In this document: in pieces, positions 1 through 10,797 of the stretch | Layout: the number at the start of each line of letters is the position of its first letter | Numbering within the stretch: position 1 is the stretch's first letter | NCBI RefSeq assembly: GCF_008039575.1 | Contig: NZ_VDUY01000004.1 | Coordinates: forward strand, 248,001 to 312,000 | Direction: 5' to 3' | Origin: Zeimonas arvi | Lineage (GTDB): Bacteria > Pseudomonadota > Gammaproteobacteria > Burkholderiales > Burkholderiaceae_E | DNA: 64,000 bases | Position numbers and translations under genes: made by a program | Notes under the pieces: generated by a model | Told to the model about the DNA's origin: nothing | The model's database searches: none | What the model saw: only the letters and a program-made list of their open reading frames with translations

Positions 1-200
1 GCCCGAGGTCGACGATCGTCCGCCGCGCCCGCCGCGCGGCCGATCCGGTTTCCGCGCCAGCGCGCCGGCCGGTCGCAGCGCGACGCCGGGCGCGGGTGGC
101 GGACACGGCCGCTCGGGCAGCGCCGAGTCGCGCGGCGGCGCGCCTGCCGGCCGCACCAGCCCGACCTCGCGCAGCTTCGGCGGCAGCAACGCCGCCGGCT

Positions 201-2081
<1,881 letters not shown>

Positions 2082-2116
2082 CGCGTGCCCGCGCCCGGAA
2101 GCCGGCTGCTCGCGGG

Positions 2117-2869
2117 TCACGGGCGGTGGCCGCAGACGGGGCAGTCCGGATCGCGCGGCACGGCGATCGCGTGCCACTGCATCTCGCGCGTGTCGAGCAG
2201 CATCAGGCGGCCGACGGTGGGCTTGCCGAAGCCGCCGGCGATCTTCAGCGCCTCGGCCGCCTGCATCGTGCCGACGATGCCGGTCAGCGGCGCGAAGACG
2301 CCCATCGTGGCGCAGCGGACCTCCTCGACATCCTCGCCTTCCGGAAACAGGCAGTGGTAGCAGGGCGACTCGGGCCTGCGCGGGTCGAAGACCGCGAGTT
2401 GCCCGTCGAAACGGATGGCGGCGCCCGAGACCAGCGGCACGCCGGCCTGCACGCAGGCCCGGTTGATCGCGTGACGTGTCTCGAAGTTGTCGCAGCAGTC
2501 GAGCACCACGTCGGCGCGCGCGACCTGCCGCAGCAGGTCGTCGCCGGCCAGCCGCCGGGGCAGCGCCAGGACCTCGATGCCGGGATTGAGCTCGAGCAGG
2601 CTGCGCCGGCCGGACTCGGCCTTGGGTTCGCCGATACGGTCCTGGCGGTGCAGGATCTGCCGTTGCAGGTTGGTGAGGTCGACCTCGTCGTCGTCGGCGA
2701 GCAGGATCCGCCCCACCCCGGCCCCGGCCAGGTACAGCGAGGCCGGCGATCCGAGGCCGCCGGCGCCCACGACCAGCACGGTGCTCGCCAGCAGGCGCTC
2801 CTGCGCCTCGACGCCCATTTCGTCGAGCAGCAGGTGCCGGCTGTAGCGAAGAAGCTGTTCGTCGTTCAA
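2117..2869 (-). CDS. moeB: MoeB/ThiF/HesA-family adenylyltransferase
   Basis: An E1-like enzyme that adenylates the C-terminal glycine of a ubiquitin-fold sulfur carrier (MoaD or ThiS) for molybdopterin or thiamine synthesis. The 250-residue length fits MoeB. It shows the nucleotide loop GAGGLG at residues 35-40, the segment [11 protein letters not shown], the [10 protein letters not shown] loop and two Cys pairs (CYHC and CPVC) that bind structural zinc. I place the start at a TTG at 2869, four bases after the ctpA stop, because the family opens with a [11 protein letters not shown]-like segment right there and no suitable ATG exists nearby. No rhodanese domain is fused. MoaD or ThiS as the partner cannot be decided here. 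Confidence 0.88.
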   Translation of the reverse strand: MNDEQLLRYSRHLLLDEMGVEAQERLLASTVLVVGAGGLGSPASLYLAGAGVGRILLADDDEVDLTNLQRQILHRQDRIGEPKAESGRRSLLELNPGIEVLALPRRLAGDDLLRQVARADVVLDCCDNFETRHAINRACVQAGVPLVSGAAIRFDGQLAVFDPRRPESPCYHCLFPEGEDVEEVRCATMGVFAPLTGIVGTMQAAEALKIAGGFGKPTVGRLMLLDTREMQWHAIAVPRDPDCPVCGHRP

Positions 2870-2873
2870 CGGC

Positions 2874-4292
2874 TTACTTGGCGGCCTTGTCCGCGCCGTT
2901 CGGCGCGCTGCCGGATTCGTCCTTCGCCTTGGCGACCTCCACGGGCCGGCCTTGCAGGAGATTGAGCGCCTGGCGCAGCTGGTGGTCGTCGGCCGAGCCG
3001 AACTCGATCGGCTTGCGGTCGCGGAGCTTGGGGTCCACCTCTTCCTGGCCGCGCGGCGCCGCAGGCTTGCCCTCGGGCTCGCGGCCATTGCTCAGGTGGC
3101 GGGTCAGGTCGGCCTCGCGCACCCGGAAGCTGCTCAGGTCGCCTTCAGGGGTTTCCTCGACGATGTAATCCGGCGTGATGCCCTTGGCCTGGATCGAGCG
3201 GCCGCTGGGCGTGTAATAACGCGCGGTGGTCAGCTTGATCGCGGTGGTGTTGGACAGGGGCAGGATCGACTGCACCGAGCCCTTGCCGAAGGTCTGCGTG
3301 CCGAGCACCACCGCCCGCTTGTGGTCCTGCAGCGCGCCGGCCACGATTTCCGAGGCCGAGGCCGAGCCGCCGTTGACCAGCACCACCATCGGCACGGTGC
3401 GCACCGAGGCGGGCAGGCGCCTGAGGACGTCGTCGCGAGTGCCGCGCAGGTAGTCCTCGGGGCTGGCGATGTACTTGCGGCTCGCGTCTTCGGTGCGGCC
3501 ATCGGTGCTGACCACCAGCGTGCCCGGCGGCAGGAAGGCGGCCGACACGCCGACCGCGCCGTGCAGCAGGCCACCCGGGTCGTTGCGCAGGTCGAGCACG
3601 AAGCCCTTCACCGGCCCCTGTTTCCAGAGGTTCTCGATGTGGCGCACCAGGTTCTCGACCGTGTGCTCCTGGAACTGGGTGACCCGGACCCAGGCGTAGC
3701 CAGGCTCGATCATCTTCGACTTGACCGACTGCACGCGGATCACGTCGCGGATGATGGGGATGACCAGCGGCTGCGTCTCGCCCTTGCGGGAGATCGTGAG
3801 CACGATCTTCGACTTGGGCTTGCCCCGCATCAGCTTGACCGCGTCGCCCAGCGACATGCCCTTGGTGGGCTTCTCGTCGATCTTGATGATCAGGTCGCCG
3901 GCCTTGACGCCGGCGCGCGCGGCCGGCGTGTCCTCGATGGGCGAGACGACCTTCACGAAGCCATCTTCGGTGCCGACTTCGATGCCCAGCCCCCCGAACT
4001 CGCCCTGGGTGCCCACCTGCAACTCGCGGTAGGCGTCGGCGTCGAGGTAGGCGGAATGCGGGTCGAGGCCCGACAGCATGCCGCTGATCGCCTCGGTGAT
4101 CAGCTTCTTGTCTTCGACCGGCTCGACGTAGTTGGCCTTGATCGCCCCGAACACGTCGGTGAACTGCCGCAGTTCGTCCAGCGGCAGCGTGGCGCGGGTC
4201 TCGCGCTGGGCGACCGCAGTCAGGCCGATGCTGACCAGGATTCCGGCGATCGCGCCGACCGAAACCAGGCCTAGGGATTTGAGCTTGCCCAT
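2874..4292 (-). CDS. ctpA: C-terminal processing peptidase, S41 family
   Basis: A periplasmic, membrane-anchored serine protease that trims or degrades envelope proteins from the C-terminus. The N-terminal hydrophobic segment (residues about 6-26) is a signal anchor. A PDZ domain spans about 95-175 (GGLGIEVGTEDGFVKV, then AGVKAGDLI). The S41 core carries NGGSASASE with the likely nucleophile Ser312, and TFGKGSVQ with general base Lys337; the 25-residue spacing is the family value. I chose ATG 4292; an upstream ATG at 4328 would add 12 residues. The C-terminal 60 residues are charged and poorly conserved. It is followed directly by moeB. Confidence 0.93.
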   Translation of the reverse strand: MGKLKSLGLVSVGAIAGILVSIGLTAVAQRETRATLPLDELRQFTDVFGAIKANYVEPVEDKKLITEAISGMLSGLDPHSAYLDADAYRELQVGTQGEFGGLGIEVGTEDGFVKVVSPIEDTPAARAGVKAGDLIIKIDEKPTKGMSLGDAVKLMRGKPKSKIVLTISRKGETQPLVIPIIRDVIRVQSVKSKMIEPGYAWVRVTQFQEHTVENLVRHIENLWKQGPVKGFVLDLRNDPGGLLHGAVGVSAAFLPPGTLVVSTDGRTEDASRKYIASPEDYLRGTRDDVLRRLPASVRTVPMVVLVNGGSASASEIVAGALQDHKRAVVLGTQTFGKGSVQSILPLSNTTAIKLTTARYYTPSGRSIQAKGITPDYIVEETPEGDLSSFRVREADLTRHLSNGREPEGKPAAPRGQEEVDPKLRDRKPIEFGSADDHQLRQALNLLQGRPVEVAKAKDESGSAPNGADKAAK

Positions 4293-4348
4293 CTTCGCGA
4301 AGTCCTGTGGGGAGCCAGCAGCCCGCACCGCGTGTCAGTGGAATTCAC

Positions 4349-4371
4349 CCCGGGCGTGGCGTTCGCCCGGG
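4349..4371 (-). terminator. Hairpin between gpmA and ctpA
   Basis: An 8-bp perfect stem (CCCGGGCG with CGCCCGGG) closes a 7-base loop in the 112-bp gap downstream of gpmA and upstream of ctpA. It could be a gpmA terminator or an attenuator for ctpA. No T-run follows on the transcribed side, so efficient intrinsic termination is doubtful. Confidence 0.4.
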
Positions 4372-4404
4372 TAGTCCGACCCAGTATAAACCGCGGCGCA
4401 GCGC

Positions 4405-5154
4405 TCAGCGGGCCTTTCCCTGCGCCGCCACGGCGGCTTTCGCCGCCTCGATCTCGGCCTGGTCGCCGAGGTAGAAATTGCGGATCGGTTTCAGGGAGTC
4501 GTCGAGTTCGTAGACCAGGGGGCGGGCGGTCGGAATGTTCAGCTGCACGATCTCCTCGTCGCCGATGCCGTCGAGGTGCTTGACCAGCGCCCGCAGCGAG
4601 TTGCCGTGGGCGGCCACGACCACGCGCTTGCCCGAGCGGATCGCCGGCGCGATGGCCTCGTTCCAGTAGGGGACGACCCGGGCGACCGTGTCCTTCAGGC
4701 ACTCGGTGCGCGGGATCTCGCCCGGTCGAAGGCCCACGTAGCGGGGATCGGCATCGGCCTCGCGCGGGTCGCCCGGCGGCAGCGGCTCGGGCGCGATCGC
4801 GTAGGCGCGGCGCCAGACCAGCACCTGCTCGTCGCCGTACTTCTTCGCGGTCTCGGCCTTGTCCAGGCCCTGCAGCGCGCCGTAGTGCCGCTCGTTCAGG
4901 CGCCAGGAGTGGGCGATGGGCAGCCACATCCGGTCCATTTCGTCGAGCACGGTCCAGAGCGTGCGGATCGCCCGCTTGAGCACCGAGGTGAAGGCGAGGT
5001 CGAAGTCGTAGCCTTCGGCCTTCAGCAGCTCGCCGGCGCGGCGGGCCTCGCGCAGGCCGTTCGGCGTGAGGTCCACGTCGGTCCAGCCGGTGAATCGGTT
5101 TTCCAGGTTCCACTGGCTTTCGCCGTGGCGCAGCAGTACGAGCGTGTGGGTCAT
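4405..5154 (-). CDS. gpmA: 2,3-bisphosphoglycerate-dependent phosphoglycerate mutase
   Basis: Interconverts 3- and 2-phosphoglycerate in glycolysis and gluconeogenesis. The 249-residue length is exactly that of the dPGM family. The phosphohistidine motif LLRHGES lies at residues 7-13 with His10 as the phosphorylated residue, and the second catalytic His is in [13 protein letters not shown]. The dPGM-specific segments [11 protein letters not shown] and [11 protein letters not shown] are present. It is transcribed away from the rhodanese gene; the 90-bp gap between them holds the promoters. Confidence 0.97.
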   Translation of the reverse strand: MTHTLVLLRHGESQWNLENRFTGWTDVDLTPNGLREARRAGELLKAEGYDFDLAFTSVLKRAIRTLWTVLDEMDRMWLPIAHSWRLNERHYGALQGLDKAETAKKYGDEQVLVWRRAYAIAPEPLPPGDPREADADPRYVGLRPGEIPRTECLKDTVARVVPYWNEAIAPAIRSGKRVVVAAHGNSLRALVKHLDGIGDEEIVQLNIPTARPLVYELDDSLKPIRNFYLGDQAEIEAAKAAVAAQGKAR

Positions 5155-5199
5155 GTCGACGAGGGTGTGGGCAACCGGGGGAGTGCGAGGCCGCTATTC

Positions 5200-5205
5200 T
5201 ATAAT
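5200..5205 (+). promoter_or_regulatory. -10 element upstream of rhodanese-grxC-secB
   Basis: A perfect TATAAT in a 90-bp divergent gap, in one of the few AT-rich spots of the region. No recognisable TTGACA-like hexamer lies 16-18 bases upstream, so the promoter may depend on other contacts. Transcription would start near 5212, about 33 bases before the GTG start of the rhodanese gene. Confidence 0.5.
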
Positions 5206-5244
5206 TTGCGGTTTACGACACCGACCCCACGCGGATTCCCTCAA

Positions 5245-5646
5245 GTGGATTTCATCACCGAGAACATCGTCCTGATCGCCATCGCGTTCGCCGCCGGCGG
5301 GATGCTGCTGTACCCGCTGGTCATGGGCAAGGCCTCCGGGCCGGCGCTCGACACGCTGGGCGCCACGCGGCTGATCAACGACACGGGCGCCGTCGTGCTC
5401 GACGTGCGTTCGCCCGCCGACTTCGCGGCCGGCCACCTGCCGAACGCCCGCAACATCCCGCTGGCCGAGCTCGACAAGCGCGTGGGCGAACTGCCGGCCG
5501 GCAAGCCGGTTCTCGTCTGCTGCAACAGCGGCGGCACCTCCGGCCGCGCAAGCGCGCTGCTGCGCCGCGGCGGCCGCCAGGACGTCTTCAACCTGGCCGG
5601 GGGCCTCCAGGCCTGGCAGCAGGCCGGCCTGCCCGTCGTCAAGTGA
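5245..5646 (+). CDS. Membrane-anchored rhodanese-like protein
   Basis: A single-domain rhodanese (sulfurtransferase fold) of 133 residues behind one N-terminal transmembrane helix (residues about 7-27). The domain shows VVLDVRSPADFAAGHLPNARNIPL and the active loop CCNSGGTSGR, with Cys93 as the probable persulfide-forming residue; the loop is longer than the usual CxxGxR loop. The start is a GTG at 5245, the only start just upstream of the transmembrane helix, and the Shine-Dalgarno is weak. It opens a run with grxC and secB. The physiological acceptor is unknown; a role in envelope sulfur or redox chemistry is an inference. Confidence 0.88.
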   Translation: MDFITENIVLIAIAFAAGGMLLYPLVMGKASGPALDTLGATRLINDTGAVVLDVRSPADFAAGHLPNARNIPLAELDKRVGELPAGKPVLVCCNSGGTSGRASALLRRGGRQDVFNLAGGLQAWQQAGLPVVK

Positions 5647-5692
5647 TTCCCCGGCCCGGCCGGCGCCGCCGGCTCGCCACCCAGGAGCCCGA

Positions 5693-5950
5693 ATGAGCAA
5701 CAAGGTCGTCATGTACACCACCGCGGTGTGCCCCTATTGCCAGCGCGCCGAGATGCTTCTGAAGCAGCGCGGCGTCGAGCAGATCGAGAAGATCCGGATC
5801 GACCTCGATCCCGTCCGCCGCGACGAGATGATCGAGAAGACAGGTCGGCGCACCGTGCCGCAGATCTTCATCGGCGAGCGCCACGTCGGCGGCTTCGACG
5901 ACCTGTCCGCGCTCGACCGCGAAGGCGGGCTCGCGCCGCTGCTTTCCTGA
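5693..5950 (+). CDS. grxC: Glutaredoxin 3
   Basis: A small dithiol glutaredoxin (85 residues) that reduces disulfides and glutathione-mixed disulfides at the expense of glutathione in the cytoplasm. The active site CPYC is at residues 13-16. The TVPQIFIG segment with its cis-proline and the GGFDDL glutathione-binding turn are both intact. It lies 46 bases after the rhodanese gene and 52 before secB; the same trio recurs in related bacteria. Confidence 0.96.
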   Translation: MSNKVVMYTTAVCPYCQRAEMLLKQRGVEQIEKIRIDLDPVRRDEMIEKTGRRTVPQIFIGERHVGGFDDLSALDREGGLAPLLS

Positions 5951-6002
5951 CCGCGTTCGCCCCAGGGCCACGCACCTCTCCCGACCACCGAAGGACCCAT
6001 CC

Positions 6003-6488
6003 ATGACCGAGCAGGCGCAAGCCCCCGTATTCGCGATCCAGCGCATGTACCTGAAGGACCTGTCGCTGGAGATCCCCCACGCGCCGCAGATCTTCCTCGA
6101 GACCAAGCAGCCGACGGTCGAGGTCGGGCTCGACGTCACCGGTCAGCAGGTCGCCGACGGCATCTACGAGAGCACCGTCACGGTCACCGTCACCACCAAG
6201 GTCGGCGAGAAGGTCGCCTTCCTGGTCGAGGCCAAGCAGGGCGGGATCTTCGAGATCCGCAACGTGCCCGACGAGCAGATGGACCTGCTGATGAACGTCG
6301 TGTGCCCGAACGTCATCTATCCCTACCTGCGCTCGAACGTCGCCGATGCCGTCCAGCGCACCGGTTTCCCGCCGATCCACCTGGCGGAAATCAACTTCGA
6401 GGCGCTGTACCAGCAGCGGCTGGCGCAGCACCAGCAGGAACAGGCGCAGAACCAGGGCTCCGGCATCATCGTGCCGGGCACCCACTGA
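6003..6488 (+). CDS. secB: Protein-export chaperone SecB
   Basis: The tetrameric cytosolic chaperone that keeps preproteins unfolded and passes them to SecA. It has 161 residues. Family segments are clear: [18 protein letters not shown] near the N-terminus, the acidic [10 protein letters not shown] strand, and [31 protein letters not shown] near the C-terminus in pieces separated by short loops. A Gln-rich tail follows. The start ATG at 6003 has upstream purines (GAAGGACCC). Confidence 0.97.
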   Translation: MTEQAQAPVFAIQRMYLKDLSLEIPHAPQIFLETKQPTVEVGLDVTGQQVADGIYESTVTVTVTTKVGEKVAFLVEAKQGGIFEIRNVPDEQMDLLMNVVCPNVIYPYLRSNVADAVQRTGFPPIHLAEINFEALYQQRLAQHQQEQAQNQGSGIIVPGTH

Positions 6489-6490
6489 CG

Positions 6491-6937
6491 ATGCGCGCGC
6501 TGGCGCCCCTGGCGCTCGCCGCGCTGCTGGCGCCGGCGTTGCCGGTGCTGGCGCAGGAGTTCCGCGAGGTCGGGGCCGCCGCGTCGGTGCTCTACGACGG
6601 TCCCTCCGAGCGGGCGCAGAAGCGTTTCATCGTGGTCCGCGGCACGCCGCTCGAGGTGGTTTCCTCGCTCGGCGCCTGGGCCAAGGTCCGCGACTACGCG
6701 GGCGACGTGTTCTGGATCTCGCAGGCCGATCTGGTGCCGCCGCGCCACGTGGCGGTCTCGCGGGCTCTCGCCTCGGTGCGCAAGACGCCGGGCAGCGTGG
6801 GCGAGCTGGTGTTCCAGGCCGAGCGCGGCGTGCTGCTCGAGGTCGTCGACGAGCCGGCGCCGGCGGGCTGGCTGCGCGTGCGCCATCGCGACGGCGCGAC
6901 GGGTTTCGTCAGCGCCGACGAAGTCTGGGGCCGCTGA
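6491..6937 (+). CDS. Periplasmic SH3-domain protein
   Basis: A 148-residue exported protein with a Sec signal peptide (residues 1-22, ending at VLAQE) followed by two SH3-like beta-barrel repeats. The first holds SVLYDGPSERAQKRF and WAKVRDYAGDVFWIS; the second holds SVRKTPGSVGELVF and GWLRVRHRDGATGFV. Bacterial SH3 domains of this type bind cell-wall peptides or act as accessory modules, but no enzymatic residue is visible. It starts 2 bases after the secB stop and ends 7 bases before gpsA, so it is probably co-transcribed with both. Confidence 0.8.
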   Translation: MRALAPLALAALLAPALPVLAQEFREVGAAASVLYDGPSERAQKRFIVVRGTPLEVVSSLGAWAKVRDYAGDVFWISQADLVPPRHVAVSRALASVRKTPGSVGELVFQAERGVLLEVVDEPAPAGWLRVRHRDGATGFVSADEVWGR

Positions 6938-6944
6938 GACCCGC

Positions 6945-7958
6945 ATGCGCATCGCGGTCTTCGGGGCCGGCGCCTGGGGCACCGCGCTGGCGATCCACGC
7001 GGCTCGCCGGCATCCGGTCATGCTCTGGACGCGCGACCCGTCCCAGGCCCTCGAAATCCGCGAGACCCGCCGCAACCGGCGCTACCTGCCGGAAGCCGCG
7101 CTGCCCGGCGGCATCGAGTCCACCGCGGACATCGACCAGGCCTGCGAATGGCTGGGCGACGGGCGCGGCGCGCTGGCGGTGCTCGCGACTTCGGTGGCCG
7201 GGATGCGTCCGGTGCTCGGCCAGCTGTCGGGTCGCCTGCGCCCCGGCATCGCGGGGATGGTGTGGCTGTGCAAGGGCATCGAGCGGGAGACCGGCTCGCT
7301 GCCCCACCTGGTGGCGGCCGAGGCGCTGCCGGGGCACGGGCATGCAGTGCTCTCGGGCCCTTCGTTCGCGCAGGAGGTGGCCGCGGGCCTGCCGGTGGCG
7401 CTCACCGTGGCTTCTCGCAGCGAGTTCCTCCGGCGCGCGGTTCAGCAGGCCTTGCACCACGGCGCGGCGCGCATCTACGGCAGCGACGACGTGATCGGCG
7501 TGGAACTGGGCGGCGCCCTCAAGAACGTGATGGCGATCGCCGCCGGCGCCTGCGACGGCCTGAAGCTGGGCCACAACGCGCGGGCCGCGCTGGTCACGCG
7601 AGGGCTGGCCGAGACCGCCCGGCTGGGTGTGGCGCTGGGCGCGCGCGCCGGCACCTTCACCGGGCTGACCGGCCTGGGCGACCTGGTGCTCACCTGCACC
7701 GGCGACCTGTCGCGCAACCGGCGGGTCGGGCTCGCCCTGGCCGAGGGGCGGCCGCTGCCCGAGATCGTGGCCCGGCTCGGTCACGTCGCCGAGGGCGTGC
7801 CCTGCGCCGCCGCGGCGCTCACGCTCGCGGCGCGCCACCGGGTCGAGCTGCCGATCGTGGCCGCGGTGCAGTCGGTGCTCGATGGCGAGCGCTCGCCGGC
7901 CGAAGCGGTGCGCGAGCTGCTCTCGCGCGAACCTCGGGACGAGGACGACAATGGCTGA
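6945..7958 (+). CDS. gpsA: NAD(P)+-dependent glycerol-3-phosphate dehydrogenase
   Basis: Reduces dihydroxyacetone phosphate to sn-glycerol-3-phosphate, the backbone for phospholipid synthesis. At 337 residues it fits the family. The Rossmann motif GAGAWGTAL is at residues 7-15. The segments [18 protein letters not shown] and the catalytic [16 protein letters not shown] follow, the latter with the active-site lysine. The C-terminal helical domain contains [12 protein letters not shown]. Its last 8 bases overlap the next gene, indicating translational coupling. Confidence 0.97.
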   Translation: MRIAVFGAGAWGTALAIHAARRHPVMLWTRDPSQALEIRETRRNRRYLPEAALPGGIESTADIDQACEWLGDGRGALAVLATSVAGMRPVLGQLSGRLRPGIAGMVWLCKGIERETGSLPHLVAAEALPGHGHAVLSGPSFAQEVAAGLPVALTVASRSEFLRRAVQQALHHGAARIYGSDDVIGVELGGALKNVMAIAAGACDGLKLGHNARAALVTRGLAETARLGVALGARAGTFTGLTGLGDLVLTCTGDLSRNRRVGLALAEGRPLPEIVARLGHVAEGVPCAAAALTLAARHRVELPIVAAVQSVLDGERSPAEAVRELLSREPRDEDDNG

Positions 7959-8517
7959 GTCCTGCGCGGCGCCGGGCGCGACGCCCGCGATCTGCGTCTT
8001 CTGCGGGGCCAAGCCGGGCTTCGATCCGCGTTGGGTCGAAGGCGCTCGCGCGGTGGGGCGGGCGATCGCCGGACGAGGCTGGCGCCTGGTCTACGGCGGC
8101 GGTCGCGTGGGGCTGATGGGCGAGCTGGCCGACGCCGCGCTGGCGGCTGGCGGCGAGGTCGTCGGCATCATCCCGCAGGCGCTGCTCGCGCGCGAAGTGG
8201 GCCACCGCGGCCTGACCCGGCTCGAGGTCGTGCCCGACATGGCGGTGCGCAAGGTCCGCATGGTGGAGCTCTCCGACGCCTTCCTGGCGCTGCCCGGTGG
8301 GCTGGGCACGCTCGACGAGCTGTTCGAGGTGCTCACGCTGCGGCAGACCCGCTACCACGCCAAGCCGATGGGCCTGCTCAACCAGGCTGGCTACTGGGAC
8401 CCGCTGCTCGGCGCCTGTCGCGGCATGGTCGAGGCGGGCTTCGTGACGGCAGCCGACCTCGACTGCCTCGCGGTCGACGCGGACATCGAGCGACTGCTCG
8501 ACGCGATGGTTCGCTGA
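7951..8517 (+). CDS. LOG-family (lysine-decarboxylase-like) nucleotide hydrolase
   Basis: A TIGR00730-type protein of 188 residues. Members act as cytokinin riboside 5'-monophosphate phosphoribohydrolases or as nucleotide pyrophosphohydrolases; which applies here cannot be read from sequence. The signature [12 protein letters not shown] is complete, preceded by [18 protein letters not shown] and the [15 protein letters not shown] segment. I start at the ATG at 7951, which overlaps the gpsA stop by 8 bases. It does not decarboxylate lysine despite older annotations. Confidence 0.9.
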   Translation: MAESCAAPGATPAICVFCGAKPGFDPRWVEGARAVGRAIAGRGWRLVYGGGRVGLMGELADAALAAGGEVVGIIPQALLAREVGHRGLTRLEVVPDMAVRKVRMVELSDAFLALPGGLGTLDELFEVLTLRQTRYHAKPMGLLNQAGYWDPLLGACRGMVEAGFVTAADLDCLAVDADIERLLDAMVR

Positions 8518-8518
8518 G

Positions 8519-8989
8519 TCACCGGGCCGCGGCGCCCTCGAAACCGAACTGACGCCAGGCCTCGAACACGGTCACCGCGACCGCGTTCGACAGGTTCAGG
8601 CTGCGGTTGTCCGGGCGCATCGGCAGCCGCAGGCGCCCGTCCGGCGCGAACTGCGCGAGCACCTGGGCCGGCAGCCCGCGGGTCTCGCAGCCGAACACCA
8701 GCCAGTCGCCGCGCTCGAAGCGGACGTCGAAGGGGCTGCGGCTGCCGCCGGTGGTCAGCGCGAACATGCGCGCCGGCTGCTCGGCGGCCAGCAGCGCCGC
8801 CCAGGAGGCGTGGACCTTCAGGCGCGCGTACTCGTGGTAGTCGAGGCCGGCGCGGCGCAGCTTCGCGGCGTCGAGCGCGAAGCCGAGTGGCTCGACCAGG
8901 TGCAGGGCCACGCCGGTGTTCGCGCACAGGCGGATCACGTTGCCGGTGTTCGGCGGGATCTCGGGATGGACCAGGACTACGTTGAGCAT
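8519..8989 (-). CDS. trmL: tRNA (cytidine(34)-2'-O)-methyltransferase TrmL
   Basis: A SPOUT-class enzyme that methylates the wobble ribose of tRNA-Leu isoacceptors. The 156-residue length is typical. The opening MLNVVLVHPEIPPNTGN, the FGCETRGLP motif and the knot segment RSLNLSNAVAV are all present. The start at 8989 lies inside the comF 3' end (13-base overlap), so the two are coupled. It is convergent with the LOG gene, with one base between the stops. Confidence 0.94.
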   Translation of the reverse strand: MLNVVLVHPEIPPNTGNVIRLCANTGVALHLVEPLGFALDAAKLRRAGLDYHEYARLKVHASWAALLAAEQPARMFALTTGGSRSPFDVRFERGDWLVFGCETRGLPAQVLAQFAPDGRLRLPMRPDNRSLNLSNAVAVTVFEAWRQFGFEGAAAR

Positions 8990-9765
8990 GTGTCGGGCGG
9001 CGGCGTGCGCGCGGCCACGCAGGCTATCACGCGCGCCGCGCCCGCCGACTTCAGCGCGGCCGCGGCGGCCTGCAGCGTCGCGCCGGTGGTCATCACGTCG
9101 TCCACGACCAGGACACTGGCCCCGCGCGTCACGCCATCGGCGGCGAAGGCGTGGGCAAGCGCGCCGCGCCGCTGGGAGGCGCCGAGCGACGAGGCCGGCG
9201 CCCCCTGACGGACCCGGGCGATCAGCGCGCCGGCCGGCCGAAGACCGAAGGCGGCCGCCACCGGGCGGGCCAGCAGCAGCGCCTGGTTGAAGCCGCGGCC
9301 GGCCAGCCTGGCCGGCGTCATCGGCACCGCGACCACCGCGTCGGGGGGCATGGGCCAGTCCCAGCCGCGCGCCGCGGCGCGCGCCAGCAGGCGACCGAGC
9401 GGCGGCGCGAGCGCCGACTGGCGGCCGAACTTGATCGCCTGGATCAGGTGGTCGAGCGGGCGCGCGTAGTCGGCCAGCACGATCGTGCGATCGATGGCCG
9501 GCGGCCGCGCCCGGCAGGCCGGGCAGGGGCCCGGCACGAGGCTCCGGGCGGGTTCGCCGCACACCGGGCAGCGTGGCGACGAAAGCCCCGGCAGGCTGCC
9601 GGCGCAGGCCGCGCACCAGCCGCGCGGCGGATCGTGATCGGGGTTCGGCAGGCCGGCGGGCAGCGGACGCTCGCAGGCCACGCAGACGGTGGGCAGCAAC
9701 CAGTCGAGCAGCAGCGCCGCGGCCGAGGCGGTGTGTCGGGCGAGCCTGTCGGCGACCGGGTTCAT
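8977..9765 (-). CDS. comF: ComF-family amidophosphoribosyltransferase-like protein
   Basis: A phosphoribosyltransferase-fold protein associated with DNA uptake in competent bacteria; the biochemical role is unsettled. Three Cys pairs (CVAC, CAAC, CPVC, then CPAC) in the first 90 residues form a zinc-binding head. The PRPP-binding loop VLVVDDVMTTGATL is intact near the C-terminus. From the ATG at 9765 it has 262 residues; in-frame ATGs at 9783 and 9792 are alternatives but lie close to the divergent gene. It is transcribed with trmL. Confidence 0.88.
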   Translation of the reverse strand: MNPVADRLARHTASAAALLLDWLLPTVCVACERPLPAGLPNPDHDPPRGWCAACAGSLPGLSSPRCPVCGEPARSLVPGPCPACRARPPAIDRTIVLADYARPLDHLIQAIKFGRQSALAPPLGRLLARAAARGWDWPMPPDAVVAVPMTPARLAGRGFNQALLLARPVAAAFGLRPAGALIARVRQGAPASSLGASQRRGALAHAFAADGVTRGASVLVVDDVMTTGATLQAAAAALKSAGAARVIACVAARTPPPDTCST

Positions 9766-9791
9766 CCCCAGATTGAAGCGCATCGGGGGCA

Positions 9792-9797
9792 TATACT
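9792..9797 (+). promoter_or_regulatory. -10-like TATACT only 8 bases before the methyltransferase ATG
   Basis: TATACT matches the sigma-70 -10 consensus at 5 of 6 positions, in a 40-bp divergent gap. If used rightward, transcription would start near 9804, giving an almost leaderless mRNA for the gene at 9806. No Shine-Dalgarno precedes that ATG, which fits. No good -35 is visible. Confidence 0.35.
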
Positions 9798-9805
9798 GCC
9801 GCCCG

Positions 9806-10690
9806 ATGCCCACCACTTCCGACCTAGATCCGAAGGCCGTGCGCCGGCAGTTCGCGCGGCGCGCGGGCGCCCTGCACCGGGCCGACTTCCTGCTGCGCGA
9901 GGCCGAGCGGCGCCTGCTGGAGCGCCTCGGGATCGTCCGCCTGCAGCCCTCGGCCATCCTCGACGTCGGTTGCGGCCTGGGCCACAGCCTGGCGGCCCTG
10001 GCGCAGCGCTACCCGCAGGCCTCGGTGCGCGGCTGCGACCTCGCCTGGCAGGTCGCGGCGCAGGCGAGGCGAGCGCTGGCGCCGCAGCCGCGCGGGCTGC
10101 TCGCGCGGCTGCGCAAGGGGAGCGGGCAGCCGGTGGCCTCGGTCTTCGCGGCCGACGCCCATGCCCTGCCGCTGGCCGCCTCGAGCGTGGACCTCGTCTG
10201 GTCGAACCTGGCCTTCCACTGGTTCGCCGATCCGCCCCGGGCGGTCGAGGAGTGGCACCGCGTGATCCGTCCGGACGGCCTGCTCACCTTCACCGCGCTC
10301 GGCGTCGACAGCCTGGTCGAGCTGAGGGAGGCCGGCGCGCGGATGATGAGTTTCCCCGACATGCACGACATCGGCGACCTGCTGGTCGGCGCCGGCTTCG
10401 CCGAGCCGGTGATGGACGTCGAGCGGATCACGCTGACCTATCGCGAGGCCGCGGCGCTGCTCGCCGACGCCCGCGCGCTGGGCGGCAATGCGCTGGCGGG
10501 TCGCTTCCGGGGCCTGCTCGGACGAGGCCACCGGCGCGAGTGGCTGGCCGCGCTGGAGCGGGGCCGCGGCCCCGACGGGATGCTCCGCCTGAGCGTCGAA
10601 CTGATCTTCGGCCACGCCTGGTGCCCTGCGAAGAAGCGGCTGCCGGGCGGGCTGGCACGTGTCGAATTCATGCCCAGACGCAGGCCTTGA
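9806..10690 (+). CDS. BioC-like SAM-dependent methyltransferase
   Basis: A class I methyltransferase of 294 residues resembling malonyl-ACP O-methyltransferase (BioC), which starts biotin synthesis by masking the malonyl carboxylate. SAM motif I is ILDVGCGLGHSLAAL, followed by the acidic CDLAW loop and the post-motif segment VDLVWSNLAFHWF, where the NLAFHW wording is typical of BioC. The C-terminal half is longer than in E. coli BioC. No other biotin gene is nearby, so the role rests on similarity alone. It faces comF across 40 bases. Confidence 0.7.
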   Translation: MPTTSDLDPKAVRRQFARRAGALHRADFLLREAERRLLERLGIVRLQPSAILDVGCGLGHSLAALAQRYPQASVRGCDLAWQVAAQARRALAPQPRGLLARLRKGSGQPVASVFAADAHALPLAASSVDLVWSNLAFHWFADPPRAVEEWHRVIRPDGLLTFTALGVDSLVELREAGARMMSFPDMHDIGDLLVGAGFAEPVMDVERITLTYREAAALLADARALGGNALAGRFRGLLGRGHRREWLAALERGRGPDGMLRLSVELIFGHAWCPAKKRLPGGLARVEFMPRRRP

Positions 10691-10703
10691 ATCGCCCCCC
10701 GAT

Positions 10704-10733
10704 TTGCTGGCCCCCGCGGTCGCTGCCTATAAT
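10704..10733 (+). promoter_or_regulatory. Sigma-70-type promoter of the cytochrome oxidase locus
   Basis: A perfect TATAAT at 10728-10733 is preceded at an 18-bp spacing by TTGCTG (10704-10709), which keeps only the TTG of the -35 consensus. It stands in the 107-bp gap between the methyltransferase and the DUF2244 gene, in front of the whole oxidase gene run. Confidence 0.55.
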
Positions 10734-10797
10734 CCTTGAGTTGAAGCAAATCCGCTTCGAAAAAGACGCTGGTTCGTCGCGAACGGCGCCAGTTCGC

